Shown here in pieces: positions 1-10,360 of a stretch of 64,000 nt of DNA. Under the pieces are notes generated by a model. The model saw only the letters and a program-made list of their open reading frames with translations, did no database searches and had not been told where the DNA came from. Both the position numbers and the translations under genes were made by a program. This DNA comes from Heloderma charlesbogerti (lineage: Eukaryota; Chordata; Lepidosauria; Squamata; Helodermatidae), in assembly GCA_026122225.1 (NCBI GenBank), contig JANEZZ010001861.1, positions 245,837 through 309,836 of the forward strand. The letters run 5' to 3'. Position 1 is the stretch's first letter. Every line of letters begins with the position of its first letter.

Positions 1-242
1 TTGCGCTGTTTTGCACCACCAAGCCTGAGATGTTCTTTTGGTGTGTTAACTGTGTACCCCCATTTGATGTATCAGTACACAGTTGTGGGTGGTGGCACAA
101 AGCCCGACATTCATGGCACAAAATGGGCACGAAAGATTGGCGTATCTTTGGAGGTTCATAATTAACAGAACCACCCTAAACAAACTGTAAGACACTTTCT
201 GTCTTGTGATTCCACTTTCTAGTATGTCAGGCTGTGAGATGG
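1..242. other. No recognisable feature
   Basis: Unique-looking sequence with no repeat family, long reading frame or RNA gene that I can identify. Confidence 0.4.
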
Positions 243-305
243 GTCTTGACCATGGCCTTGTAGGCCCCTTCCAACCCTACTATTCTACTATTCTATGATT
301 CTATG
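243..305 (+). repeat. CR1 LINE 3' end fragment
   Basis: The stretch contains the CR1 3' terminus (CCTTGTAGGCCCCTTCCAAC followed by ATTCTATGAT-type units), seen again at about ten other places in this window. Only the last 60 bases or so are present, as expected for a heavily 5'-truncated insertion. The octamer-like tail fixes the orientation as plus. Confidence 0.85.
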
Positions 306-1368
306 ACAGGCAACCATTCTCTGCCCCAAGCAAATGTTCTGTGAGTGAGTGTGCTTATAAATGCCTCTATCTGTGTATCCATCTCTCTCCCAGACACCAT
401 AAGCCTTGCTGTTGCTGAGATTCTTCCATAGGAGGGGGACTCCAGTTCTGCACTCTCATGTTTCAGAAGGAACATGGCTACTCTGCACCTCATTTACATA
501 CTCTGCATCCCTTCTCACTACTCCACTCTGCATAATCTTTCATTGCTCTTAACTCCCCCTCCACCAAGTCATTTACATGCTTTTAAACTCCACCCGTCTT
601 CTCCCTAATCCAAACATTGTCAAGACATACCCTTGGAATGGGGTTCTTGCCAAAGGTCACATCCCTAAGTCAAGGCCTTCACCCTCAGATGGGATCACTT
701 ACCTTATGTTCTGACTTTAACATGTTGTATGTTGTCACACCACCAACACCGTCAGCTAATGGTCGGGAGAAGAGCTTGGGTAGACATGTACCACAATGAC
801 ATCAGAACCTGGAATAACTGATATTGGAAGTTGTTTTGGGTGGCAATCCTCATGTTAACCATAGTGGCTGTATGGATCTTCCACACTGAAGGGCAGTATG
901 CCACTTGTTGACAATTTCTGAGGAGCAACAGTGGAGAAGAGCCTTCATATTCTTTGGTCTTCTTGCGGGCATCTGTTTTGGCCACTTTTAGCTAAACTCA
1001 TTGGACATTTGATCTGATACAGCAAGGTCTTTCTTACATTCTTAGGTTGCTACACCCTGCAGTTGATCCTTCCATTTTTTTACTTTGTACCCCATGTTAT
1101 CTAGTGACTTTTGACAGGCCCCTGGTCGTATTAACATTTTCCCAAGACCACAAGAATTATACAGCAAGCTTAATTAGACAGCCATGCCAAAGTCCTGTCA
1201 TCTTTAACAAGACCAGCTTGATATATCTGGGCAATATATCTTCTGTTGATTTCCCCAGTTTGTTGACAAGGAGCTGGGGATGGGGGAAGTGTATCAGGAA
1301 ACATAACATGGACTCAGATGCTTGGCTCCACATATGAAAAAAATATATTGAAGTACATTTTTGCTTAA
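306..1368. other. Unassigned intergenic sequence
   Basis: About 1.06 kb with scattered short open frames on both strands, none with recognisable protein features. No repeat family is obvious to me. Confidence 0.35.
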
Positions 1369-1560
1369 CACTTTTGGGGGGTAGCTGACAGTTTCTCTGT
1401 GCCAGGTGCTACAGCAGAATTAGATGTTCCTTTCCTGGATTTGGGACAAAGAGTAATTGTGCAGAAGGAACAAAGCGAGGCAAGCCAATTCTTGGCTTTG
1501 GTAACAACGGATTTGGAGCAACCTGTAGAGTTTGGAGTGCCATATTTCAAGGAAGCCAAA
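1369..1560 (+). pseudogene. Unidentified open-frame fragment cut by an L2 insertion
   Basis: A frame opens after a TAA at 1366 and runs about 64 codons before passing into a LINE tail at 1560. Its translation has ordinary, non-repetitive protein-like composition, for example VPFLDLGQRVIVQKEQSEAS around residues 16-35. I do not recognise the family. It has no start context, splice sites or neighbours that define a gene, and an L2 3' end is inserted directly downstream. It could be a remnant of a retroelement or of a processed gene copy, or it could be chance. Confidence that it was ever coding is low. Confidence 0.2.
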
Positions 1561-1713
1561 TTTTATTTATTTTATTTTTATTTTATTATTAAATTTATTA
1601 ATCGCCCATCTGGCTGGTCACCCAGCCACTCTGGGCGAAGTACAACATACAATAAAAACAGTTTAAAACAATAAAATTCTACAATAAAAACATTTTCTAA
1701 AATACCCTAACCC
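1560..1713 (-). repeat. L2-clade LINE 3' end
   Basis: On the minus strand this reads as the same 3' terminus found at 9165-9357, 39,662-39,830 and 52,870-53,010: a segment matching ACATCGCCCAGAGTGGCTGG, then a tail of AATAAA-type units. Only about 150 bp are present. Confidence 0.85.
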
Positions 1714-1927
1714 ACTCTTGAAATTATGTCTTGAAATTTAAATGTCTTGAAATGATGGGGAAAGGAAATGAGTACCAGCACACTCGTCAGCAGAAGTAGC
1801 AGAATAAAGCAGACAGAATCCAGAAAGTGAAAGGCTTGGCAAACTTTGCTGAGTCATAAATAGAGAGTCCCTAGGCTGAGCATCCAGAAGTCTAAATCAG
1901 CAGATCAGATCAGGCCAGGCTTCTAAC

Positions 1928-2782
1928 TAGGAGTGCACGAAAGCCACTTACCTGGTCTCGCAGCTTGCTTTGCGGTGGGGGGGAGGTGCTTCGCTGCTCC
2001 CTCCGAAGTTCAGGCCGGGGGGGGAGGCTTCCCGCCTCGTCCGGCTGAAATTCAGGACGGGGAGGAGGCGCCTCGCCTCGCCCGGCCGCGAAATAAAAAG
2101 TAAAACAAAAAACAAAAACGCCCCCATGATAGGCTACGTGACGATTAACGTAGCCTATCATGGCTAGATCTGCAAAGTCAGCCGTGATAGGCTACGTTAA
2201 TCGTCACGTAGCCTATCACGGGTGACTTAAAAAAAAAAAAAAGCGCGTATGCAAATGGCGGCCCCCATAGGGAGCTGCCATTCGCATTCCTTATTTGGTC
2301 GCTGTAGTCTACGTAATCTTTACGTAGACTACAGTGACCAAATAAGGAACATGAATGGCGGCTCCCCATGGGGGCTGCCATTAGCCGTACGCGCTTTTTT
2401 TTTTTTTAAGTCACCCGTGATAGGCTACGTGACGATTAACGTAGCCTATCACGGCTGACTTTGCAGATCTAGCTGTGATAGGCTACGTTAATCGTCACGT
2501 AGCCTATCACGGGGGTGTTTTTTTTTTTTACTTTTATTGGAATGGCGGCGGCGGAAGCCGGTCGAAAGACCGGCTGCCACCTCTGCCCCTGTCGAAGACC
2601 TGACGAACTGCTGCCGGGACCCGCCGCCGGGAGGGACATTCGGGAAAGGTAAGTCCTGTCCCGGGGGGGGGTGCGGGGTGCGGGGGGGTGCGGAGAATTT
2701 CTCCCCGAAACTACTTTGGGGGGCCGAACACATTGGCACTCGGCCCCCCGAAGTTTCGGGGAGAAATTCTCCCCCATCCCTA
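1928..2782. mobile_element. hAT-like fold-back element, group A, exact 8-bp TSD
   Basis: The element begins TAGGAGTGCACGAAAGCCAC and ends CATCCCTA. The 8 bases CTTCTAAC lie on both sides (1920-1927 and 2783-2790). An 8-bp duplication and TAGGG/CCCTA-type ends are hallmarks of the hAT superfamily. The interior is a large nested palindrome (2088-2546), followed by a GC-rich right part whose terminal segment is itself an inverted repeat (GGAGAATTTCTCCCCGAAAC about 2693, complement near 2750). No transposase frame is present, so it must be mobilised in trans. Copies of the same group are at 5744, 17843 (reverse), 18364 and 20667, with an error-ridden copy near 59.77-60.6 kb. Confidence 0.85.
2088..2546. 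repeat. Nested (fractal) palindrome inside the group A element
   Basis: The whole stretch is an imperfect inverted repeat centred near 2317. Each arm carries its own perfect hairpins. One is at 2125-2162, with 15-base arms around GACGATTA. Another is at 2183-2220, with arms CGTGATAGGCTACGT. The central hairpin, 2287-2348, has 29-base arms containing TTATTTGGTCGCTGTAGTCT with one mismatch. Poly-A at about 2228-2241 and poly-T at about 2395-2407 mirror each other. Confidence 0.9.
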
Positions 2783-2790
2783 CTTCTAAC

Positions 2791-3447
2791 AGAATGAAAC
2801 CACCACTACTGCAGAATATACTGAACACGATGATGGTGGTCTCCTTGTACGCAAGAGCACCAGGGTAAAAGCAACTTCTTTGGCTCCACTGGGCTGCTAG
2901 GCAACTCCCTTCCCACCCCCACTCCCACCCCCACCCCCACGAACCCACTTTGCACCTAAGGCTGTCTGATGCATCCTTGAATGACCCTTTCTATTGTGCC
3001 TACTAATGGCTCTAAAGCTCTAAGAACAAATTAGCCCTTAGCTTGCACTCTTGCTTGTTGTGATCTCCTGCCATTACTATTCCAGCAATACCTTCAGAGG
3101 CTGAGCCTGCAACAGGTCTTGAACTGATAATCTGAGAGATGTTAAGCAGGAATTTACCTTGAGGGCCACCGCTCAGTTCTGGCCAAAGGAAGCAACTGCA
3201 GGTAGGGAAGTCATATCAGCCAAGGAAACCCCCTTGCATTAGGCTTCTGAGAAATGGAGAGATCAGCTCTTGCTTTCTGGCGATTCTCTTTATCTCACCC
3301 TCACTTAGGGCACTGCCTCTTCCCTCATGTGGCTTTCCACGGGCAGACTCAGATCAACATCACCCCACCAGAGTCTTACGTTAATCAACTGGGGAAGAGG
3401 AACAGGGACTTCTCAGTTGTGGCTCCTGCATTGCTTGCCACATGATG
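2791..3447. other. Unassigned intergenic sequence
   Basis: No gene or repeat that I can name. A short run of CACCCC units lies near 2911-2940. Confidence 0.35.
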
Positions 3448-3455
3448 GTTGTAAG

Positions 3456-3858
3456 TAGGAATGTTGTGTCAGTCCGAGAGGGGGTGGAGTCCGACGGAAT
3501 CCCCCCGCCCCCACTCAGCCTCATGGACCCCACTCACCAAGCTGCTGCCGATGTACCAGGCCATTTGCCAATCACTGCGCAGTCTGCAAGTGCCTGGTGG
3601 CCACCCATCCCCTCACCGAGCCACCATTTTGTGAAAAAATGGTGGCTCGGGTTTCTCCATAAAAGTATTGTTGTGTAAATGGTGGCTGTAAAGAGGCCAT
3701 TTACACTACATTACAGGCAAGATGGCAGCTCGCTAAGGGGATGGGTGCTTGCTGGGCACTTGCCAGACTGTCCAGGGGCACAGCAGGCGGGGTGGGTGGC
3801 GGGGGAGGTTGGGCAAGTGCCCGGTGAGGACAGACTGAGGTGAGTCCATCCATCCCTG
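3456..3858. mobile_element. hAT-like fold-back element, group F, exact 8-bp TSD
   Basis: The ends are TAGGAATG and CATCCCTG. GTTGTAAG is duplicated exactly at 3448-3455 and 3859-3866. The centre holds inverted copies of GCCACCATTTT / AAAATGGTGGC around 3621-3647. It is 403 bp long with no coding capacity. The right end (GAGTCCATCCATCCCTG) matches the reverse complement of the left end at 25351. Confidence 0.85.
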
Positions 3859-3995
3859 GTTGTAAGAGAATGGTGTGGCCTGTAAGAACAAACTGTCTGC
3901 AAATATAAAGAGTCATTGGGTTTGTTCCCTTCCAGCTCAGCGATAATGCAGACGGAATGATACGTGAAGTACTCTGGTCAGCGTTAGGAACAGAA

Positions 3996-4140
3996 TAGTC
4001 CTGGTGGATCAGACCAAAAGTTCATCTGCTCTAGTATCCTTCTTCCCAAAGTGGCCAACCAGTTGTTCCAGGAAGCCCCCTTTATTGATGGCAAGTCCTC
4101 CTCTGCTTTTGTACCCCCACCCCCACTCTTGGTATGATCA
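3996..4140 (-). repeat. CR1-like LINE 3' fragment
   Basis: This resembles, on the minus strand, the 'GGTCTGATCCAGCAGGGCTC'-type LINE 3' end seen complete at 21,668-22,062. It is immediately followed by a second, longer copy. Confidence 0.65.
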
Positions 4141-4148
4141 CCTTAGAG

Positions 4149-4770
4149 AACATAACATAAGAACATGAGAAGAGCCCTGCTGGATCAGACCCAGGGTCCA
4201 TCTAGTCCAGCATTCTGTTCACACCGTGGCCAACCAGCTGCTCACGGGAAACCCACAAGCAGGACACGAGTGCAACAGCGTCCTCCCACTCATGTTCCTC
4301 AGCAATACAAAGGGATCCTGCCTCTGATTCTGGAGGTAGCATACTGTGTATCCATCTTGACTGGTAGCCACTGATAAGCTTCTCCTTCATGAATTCGTGT
4401 GATCTTCTTTTAAGGCCACCCAAGGTCTTATCCAAGGTTGTTTTAAGGCCATCCCATCACTCAGTCTTGTGGAAAGAAATTCCATAGTTTAACTCTGCAC
4501 TTTATGAAGAAGTCCTTTCTTCTGTCTGCTCTGAATATCTCACTGATGGGCTTCATAGGATGGCCCCATTAAGTTCTAGTATCATGAGAGAGGGACAAAA
4601 ATGTTTCCATATCCACTTTCTCCACACCACATATAACTTTGTGCACTTTCATCAAGCCTCCCCTTCCTTGCCTTTTTCCTAAGCTAAGTAGTCCCAGATG
4701 CTGTAAGTTTCCTCAGGGGCTATTTGCTCCAGCTTCTTGATCATTTTGTCTGACCTTCTCTGCGCACAGG
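4149..4770 (-). repeat. CR1-like LINE 3' region (second CR1 lineage)
   Basis: On the minus strand it contains the end of a LINE reading frame and 3' UTR homologous to 21,668-22,062, including AGCCCTGCTGGATCAGACCC at the 3' terminal side. The 4570-4770 part extends further into the coding region. This is the longest copy of this lineage in the window, and its frames are broken. Confidence 0.75.
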
Positions 4771-5058
4771 TTCCACATCCTTATCCTCGCTATTAGCTGC
4801 AACCTATCTGTTGCTTGACGTCATGTAAACCATGACATCCTGTGGCAGCAAATTAGAGGTGCTCTGGTGTGCATGAAACTGCAGATGTCCTTGAGATATG
4901 TTGCTGGGATGTGCACATGCGTGTGAGACTGTTTAGTGGGCACATGGGCAGCATAATGATGCTTTCCTCAGAATCATGCTGATTATGCTTGGAATTTAGC
5001 CAGTGTCCTTGACATTCACAAGAAGTGCAAATATATTGTTTCTCCCATATACGTATGT
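4771..5058. other. Unassigned intergenic sequence
   Basis: No identifiable gene or repeat family. Confidence 0.35.

Positions 5059-5090
<32 letters not shown>
5059..5090. repeat. (GT)n microsatellite
   Basis: About 16 uninterrupted GT dinucleotides after a TACGTATGTACGT lead. Confidence 0.95.
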
Positions 5091-5092
<2 letters not shown>

Positions 5093-5442
5093 CTTAAAAA
5101 TGGAGCCCTTCTCATTATTTCTCCTTGCTTGGGGCTGCGCTATCATATCTCAGCTGGTATCGACACCACAAACATGGCATCATTCATCATCCCCAGAAGA
5201 CAATTATGGAACACAGCACAAGAGTGATGGCGAGCGGGCAGCGAGGATCCATTGCTGAAATGTGGTGGGTGGGCTGGAGGGCCCTTCAGCTTAGCAGACC
5301 TGCAGAGGTGGGGGTGGGAAGCAAAATGGAACCCAAGTGTGGAGGCAGATAATAGGGGCATTATTAATAGGGGCAATAGGAGTTCACAGTGGAGCAAATG
5401 ACTCTGGGTTGTATAGAATGGCAGTTGGGAGGCTGATGGATA

Positions 5443-5697
5443 AAACTGATTGATTGATTGATTGTATTTATACCCTGCTTTTTTTCCTCTTGCAAGGAAC
5501 CCAAGGCGGCTTACATTATCCTCCCCCTCTCAATTTTAGCCTCACAACAACAACCCTTTGGCTGGGCTGGGCTGGGCTGAGAGTCTGTGACTGGCCCAAA
5601 GTCACCCAGTGAGCTTCCATGGCCGAGTGGGGACTAGAACCCGTATCTCCTGACTCCCAGTCCAACACTCTTGCCACTACACCATGCTGGCTCTCTA
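5443..5697 (-). mobile_element. tRNA-derived SINE
   Basis: On the minus strand it begins AGAGAGCCAGCATGGTGTAG and carries a pol III A box (GTAGTGGCAAGAGTG) and a B box-like GGTTCTAGTCC. It then has the conserved GTGACTTTGGGCCAGTCAC body segment, and ends near AAGCCGCCTTGGGTTCC and an ATTGATTG-type tail. The same family is on the plus strand at 11,338-11,583. Confidence 0.88.
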
Positions 5698-5743
5698 AAA
5701 TACTGCAGTAAGTCCTGTGCTGACTGTGTGTTCTTCTTCTTAG

Positions 5744-6179
5744 TAGGGATGTACGAAAATCACTTACCTTTCGGGGATTATGCTGATGGTGGGGGGGGAG
5801 GCGCTCCGTCCCTCCCCCCAAAATCCTGGATGGGGGGGAGGCGCTCCGTTCCTCCCACCCCGGAATCCTGGCTGGCCGGCTGTGCTCCGCAGCAATTCTG
5901 CAGAGCCGCCAGCCGGCTCTGCCAGCAGCCGGACATCCAGCCGCTGGCTAGCAGGGACGCAAATGGCGGCGGCCGTAGCTGCCGCCGTTTGCGTCCCTGT
6001 AGTCAGCCATGATAGGCTATGTAAATGTTTACGTAGCCTATCACGGCTGACTTAAAACAAAAAACAAAAAATGCGCGTACGCAAATGGCGGCAGCCATGG
6101 CCGCCACCGATTTCGGGGGGCCGAATGCGCTGGCATTCGGCCTCCCCGAGATCCGTGGTGGAAATTTCATACATCCCTA
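5744..6179. mobile_element. hAT-like fold-back element, group A, exact 8-bp TSD
   Basis: The left end is TAGGGATGTACGAAAATCAC and the right end is CATCCCTA. The target duplication CTTCTTAG is exact (5736-5743, 6180-6187). The centre carries a hairpin with arms TGATAGGCTATGTAAA / TTTACGTAGCCTATCA at about 6008-6043, plus inverted copies of an AAATGGCGGC-containing segment. It is 436 bp and non-coding. Confidence 0.88.
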
Positions 6180-6283
6180 CTTCTTAGGCTCTTAGGCTCC
6201 AAGGACATTGCTGAGAAGTGAGGTGGAATTGCTACTGTTATTATTTTATTAAGTTAAATGAAACCTCCCTGTTCTGACTTCTA

Positions 6284-6314
6284 AGATGTGTGTGTGTGTG
6301 TGTGTGTGTGTGTT
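6284..6314. repeat. (GT)n microsatellite
   Basis: About 14 GT repeats, followed by TTTGTTTAAA. Confidence 0.95.
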
Positions 6315-6354
6315 TGTTTAAATAGTTGAAACGTTTCTTCTAACATTTCAATCA

Positions 6355-6540
6355 CCTTTGACATAAGAAGGGGGGAGAAATTTGTTCGGTCCACATTTTA
6401 AAGCAAAATCACCCAATTCTGCACTTTTGAACCAATACACAAACTCAGTTATCCTTCGGAATATGCACTTCTCCAAATTTTGCGATGATTTCTCCAATCG
6501 AATTACGCACTCAAAAATGTGTATGTTATTCGTTCATTTA
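6355..6540. repeat. Dispersed repeat fragment
   Basis: The segment with GCACTTTTGAACCAATACAC and AACTCAGTTATCCTTCGG resembles, in reverse, parts of 36,290-36,470, and also 43,945-44,080 and 53,480-53,700. It is probably the remains of another short fold-back DNA element. The termini are not resolved. Confidence 0.45.
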
Positions 6541-6640
6541 TAGCATTTCAGCTGAAAAGCTTCCCGCAGTGGCTTACAAAGATAAGAAATAAGACAGTCC
6601 TTGCCTGCAGGCTTACAGTCTGAAAGGCATGACGCAAAAG
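6541..6640 (-). repeat. LINE 3' end-like fragment
   Basis: The stretch around TGGCTTACAAAGATAAGAAA has the look of a minus-strand LINE or SINE 3' terminus. The family is not certain. Confidence 0.35.
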
Positions 6641-7205
6641 GAAAGGGAGATGAGGACGGAAGAGGAAAAAAGCAAATTCAGGCACTAGTGGCAAAGTTCA
6701 GCAGGTCATGGAGTTGGGTCTAGAACACAGTGGAAGGGCCATCGCCTCCCCTTCCTCTGAGGTCCTCAGCAATGGCAGTTTGTAGCAGGAGGGAGCCCCT
6801 CCCCTCCTGCTGAAGCTGTTATCGAGGCATAAGAGAGATGTGCTGTGCTTCCTCTCTGTCTGGTGCCTCCCCACTTTAAGGAAAAAAAAGTTATCAGAGT
6901 TCAAAGTGACATGAAGTTAAGGTTCAAAAAAAGAAGAAACAGAGAGAAACCCAAACTGACAGATCCATCCAACCCAGTGGAGGCTGGTGGTTCTGATGGG
7001 ATTGGGTCCAGCACCTTGGAGAGCTCCTTTAGAGTTCTGACTGGTTCTGACTGAAGCCCAGAGTGGATTCACAGTCTCACTGCCACTGCAGTCATCAGCC
7101 TCCACTCGCAAAGGCATGTCTGGCTGCTTTAGAGACTTTTCAGTTCTGTGATGGACAACCCTTCGTGGAATCTCTTGGAAGTCCCTGGCCAGACATTTTC
7201 TTTTC

Positions 7206-7345
7206 TTGTCAGATGATCGCTCCTGTCTCCTCACAGTGGCCACCCCGATGCTTCTGGGAAACGGCGAGCAGGGCGTGGAGGCAAAAAGCCTCCCCATGCA
7301 GCATGTCTTCCAGCATCTGGTTGTCAGAAGTAATCTTCCAGCAGC
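7206..7345 (-). repeat. CR1-like LINE 3' fragment
   Basis: On the minus strand the segment CCAGAAGCATCGGGGTGGCC resembles the GGCATCTGGTTGGCCACTGT motif of the CR1-like ends at 21,960 and 35,430. It is diverged and carries no intact frame. Confidence 0.45.
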
Positions 7346-7599
7346 AGATCATAAGGAGGGCTGTGCACCGCCTCGTTGTGACGTCTGAGTAACGAGGCAA
7401 AGCGGGCTGTTTCAGAGCAAAAGCCTCGTGATGCGAGCGGGTTCGGAGCAGTACCAAGGCACCCCGGGGAGAAGTGCTGCCCCCACGAAGCACCTCATCC
7501 ATCTCATATATTCGGAGCTCTACTGAATGCCTCAGCAGTCCAGACAGACTGTCTCCAAAATGTATCAAATTCTCAACGCTCGCATAGAGGGGCATGAGG

Positions 7600-7680
7600 A
7601 AGAGGAAGAGGAGGAGGAGGGAGGGGGAAGGTGAGCAGGTGGGGGGAGGTGGGAAGGTGAGCGCAGGAGGAGGAGGGAGT
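7600..7680. repeat. GA/GGA-rich low-complexity tract
   Basis: Purine-rich AGGAGGAGG runs within the group E element. A similar tract lies in the sister element near 30,196-30,235, so it is part of the element. Confidence 0.7.
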
Positions 7681-7830
7681 GTGCTTTGGCAAATAGGAAA
7701 CCTCAGCCAGAACCAACACTAGCAGTCTCCAATCAGAGACATCCTTGGAGGAAGGGGGTGTATACTTGGGCAAAAGGCTACTTTTGCTAGCTGTGTCTTT
7801 GGGAGAGAGGGCTGGTGGGGGTAGATGATC

Positions 7831-7880
7831 CTAGAATAGTCATAGAATAGTAGGGTTGGAAGGGGCCTACAAGGCCATCA
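7831..7880 (-). repeat. CR1 LINE 3' end fragment
   Basis: It reads GTAGGGTTGGAAGGGGCCTA on the plus strand, the complement of the CR1 terminus. Only about 50 bp are present. Confidence 0.85.
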
Positions 7881-9164
7881 TGTGTGCGTGTGTGCGTGCG
7901 TGCATTCCTAGGAGTTGCTCCTTCAGTTTATTCAATTTTGATGGCCATTAGGCTTTCCTCAGAATTTAAATTTTAAACGGAAACAGCTTGGTTGTACTGG
8001 GAGTGTTCCCTTCCCTCGCTCCTTGATCGTCCGTCCCCGTTGGGACGGTGTCTTTTGCAGCACCTTTTCTGGCCGCTTTCTCCTATATCTTTGTACCTCC
8101 AGCTCATTTGTTATTTGTTTTTGATCAGATTCATCTCGCCTTTCCATATTTTTTCAAACTAACATAGCTTTTCCTTGCAAGTTGCTGCCATGCTCCCCCT
8201 CCCCCACCGTTCCTGTGTTTCTTCGTTTATCTCGATTTTGGACTCCAGAAAAGGCTGCGTTTGTTGTGTAACATCGAGCCTTACTTCTGCTTTCCCCATT
8301 CTATTTTCTTGTCATTTTTGTCAGTCAACTGTGCCTCTGTTAGATTTTTACAAACCCACTCTTATTTAGAAATTTAAAAACAAACATTGACTTCTGGGCA
8401 TGTTCCACACACACACACCTTTTAAGTTATATTCAAGCATTTAGTTTTTTCTGCCTAAATCCTTAAAGAAGGACACATTATAGCAGCCTATATGTGTAGC
8501 GTTTGTCCCCCATACCCCATGTGCTGCAGTGAACTGTCTGTGTCTTCTCTGTGTTGATTCGCCCCAAACAGAAATTAAAGAAAGTTAAAAAAAGGGTTTG
8601 ATTTGTCTGTTATCTAATCACCTGCGCTATTGCCCTGTATTTCTTGAACTTATCCTGCCTTCTATAAAAGAACATGAAATATAAAACAATAAATTAGAGA
8701 CACCTGTCATTTGCTTAGGTAGTTCCACTTCTCTTTAACTCTTGTGTGTCTGTGTCCGTGTATGTGTGTGTTGCTAGGTTGTCATTCCACCAACACTATA
8801 CATCCAAATTTCAAGGCAGTATTGAAAAAGCACGAGAGACGTAGTGTTTATATTAATTACCCTTCTTATTTGAAGAACAGTCCACTGTGTGGCAAAGCAA
8901 TTCAGTGCTATATGAGGCATCTTCAGGGTGTTGGCAGGGGCAGAGGTGGGGAGAAGTTTGGGATGTCAGAGAATTCTGCCACGGACTGAAATGGGATCGA
9001 ATTCCCTTCAGTCCGTGCCATGGAATCCTCTGTGAAATGGCACCACGAGGTCCTGCAGAGCCAGAGGTCATGCGGCTTTTTCGTCATCTGCAAAGAGTTG
9101 CAAAATTTTCATAAATAAAAACGCAGTGTGGTATATTCCGATAATAAATACCTAAGTTTTAATG
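7881..9164. other. Unassigned interior of the composite element
   Basis: No homology to the sister element at 29979 is obvious here. I see no coding potential. It includes a short inverted repeat at about 8981-9018 (CACGGACTGAAATGGGA and its approximate complement). It may be host sequence or an older insertion. Confidence 0.3.
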
Positions 9165-9357
9165 AGCTTCCATCGTGCATTAAAAACGTGGTTGTTCAGG
9201 CAGGCATTTGGGGTGGGTTAGGGTATTTGAGAAAATGTTTTTACTGTAGAATTTTATTGTTTTAAACTGTTTTATTGTACGCTGTACATCGCCCAGAGTG
9301 GCTGGGTGACCAGCCAGATGGGCGATTAATAAATTTAATAATAAATAAATAATAAAA
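9165..9357 (+). repeat. L2-clade LINE 3' end
   Basis: It contains AAAAACGTGGTTGTTCAGGC, GCATTTGGGGTGGGTTAGGG and ACATCGCCCAGAGTGGCTGG, then an AATAAATAA tail. It is nearly identical to 52,835-53,010. Confidence 0.92.
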
Positions 9358-9398
9358 AAGAATTGTGCTCACTGCCTTGTTTGTGGGTGTTCTTTTTA

Positions 9399-9637
9399 AA
9401 TTGAAATCCTCCGTCTCTGTTTACTTCCAGCCCAAACACTTCCTCTTCCTAGGGGCTTCCCAAAAGAAGGTTGTCTTAGGTGTGCCTGAGCGATAAACTA
9501 TTTGTTTAAAACAGCGTTGCTTTAAACAAATAGTTTATAGCTCAGGCATACCTAAGACAACCTTCTTTTGGGAAGCCCCTAGGAAGAGGAAGTGTTTGGG
9601 CTGGAAGTAAACAGAGACGGAGGATTTCAATTTTAAA
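9399..9637. repeat. Long near-perfect hairpin, about 113-bp arms
   Basis: The left arm (9399-9511) includes TTACTTCCAGCCCAAACACT and ends ATAGTTTATCGCTC in complement sense. The right arm (9522-9637) is its reverse complement with only a few differences. The loop is about 10 bases (ACAGCGTTGC). The high arm identity implies recent formation or gene-conversion-like maintenance. Confidence 0.9.
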
Positions 9638-9870
9638 AAATACGTAAATATTTACAAAAAATAGCGATTCTTACGGAAGTTATGCAGACTCACGGAGACG
9701 GCTGGGTACCGGAATAACGGTTGTCAATACAGATTTATCTTCGTAATTTTCAGAGCGGGAAAAAAAAGAGGAGAATTCCGGGGGCTTGTGAATGGTGGAA
9801 CGGAGCACTGGTTGCAAACTGCGGAAGTCAAGCGGCACCAAAGGTACACAATTCGTACTTCCCTAGGAGA

Positions 9871-10360
9871 AGTTACAGCTCTTTGCTTTGGGAGTTTTCC
9901 TGGAAAAAATCAAATTTCACCTGAGCCTTGCACACAGGCCAGTGGGCCAAAGTGCCTGAACTCTGGTGGGTGGGATGCCCGTGAGGGGGGCTGGGAGGGG
10001 CCCAGGTGTCATGTGCATGTGTGGAAACAGGGAGGAGTTACAGCTCTTGGCTTTGGGAGTTTTCCTGGAAAAACTCAAATTTCACCTGCACCTTGCACAC
10101 AAGCCAGTGGGCCAAGCTGCCTGGAATTTGGCAAGAGGGATGCCTTCGAGGGAGGCTGGGAGGGGCCCAGGTTTCACATGCATGCATGGAAACAGGGAGA
10201 AGTTACAGTGCTTTGCTTGGAGAATTTCTTTGAAAAACCTCAGGTTTTAACTCCACCTAGCATAAAACCACTGGGCCAAACTGTCTGGAATTTTGCAGGT
10301 GGTCTCCTCTCCAGGGGTGTGGAGAGGTCCCCAGATTTCATGCCTGTATCCTAAGAACTG
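9871..10360 (+). repeat. 165-bp tandem repeat, three units
   Basis: Units begin AGTTACAGCTCTTTGCTTTG at 9871, AGTTACAGCTCTTGGC at 10036 and AGTTACAGTGCTTTGC at 10201, exactly 165 bp apart. The third is more diverged. A single copy of the unit exists in the sister element at about 30,900-31,060. Confidence 0.9.

Noticed and set aside
1928..2782. Repeated TAGGCTACGT hairpins as a CRISPR-like array or transcription terminators
   Set aside because: The context is vertebrate, the hairpins are not regularly spaced by unique spacers, and they lie inside a transposon with target duplications.
2469..2948. 159-codon minus-strand frame across an element boundary
   Set aside because: It crosses the right end of a DNA transposon into flanking sequence; open by chance in GC-rich repeat.
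6917..7297. 126-codon minus-strand frame with basic and acidic stretches
   Set aside because: It overlaps a CR1-like 3' fragment and has no recognised domain or conserved neighbours.
9788..10354. 188-codon plus-strand frame
   Set aside because: It coincides with the 165-bp tandem repeat. Since 165 is divisible by three, an open unit stays open through the array. No protein family features.
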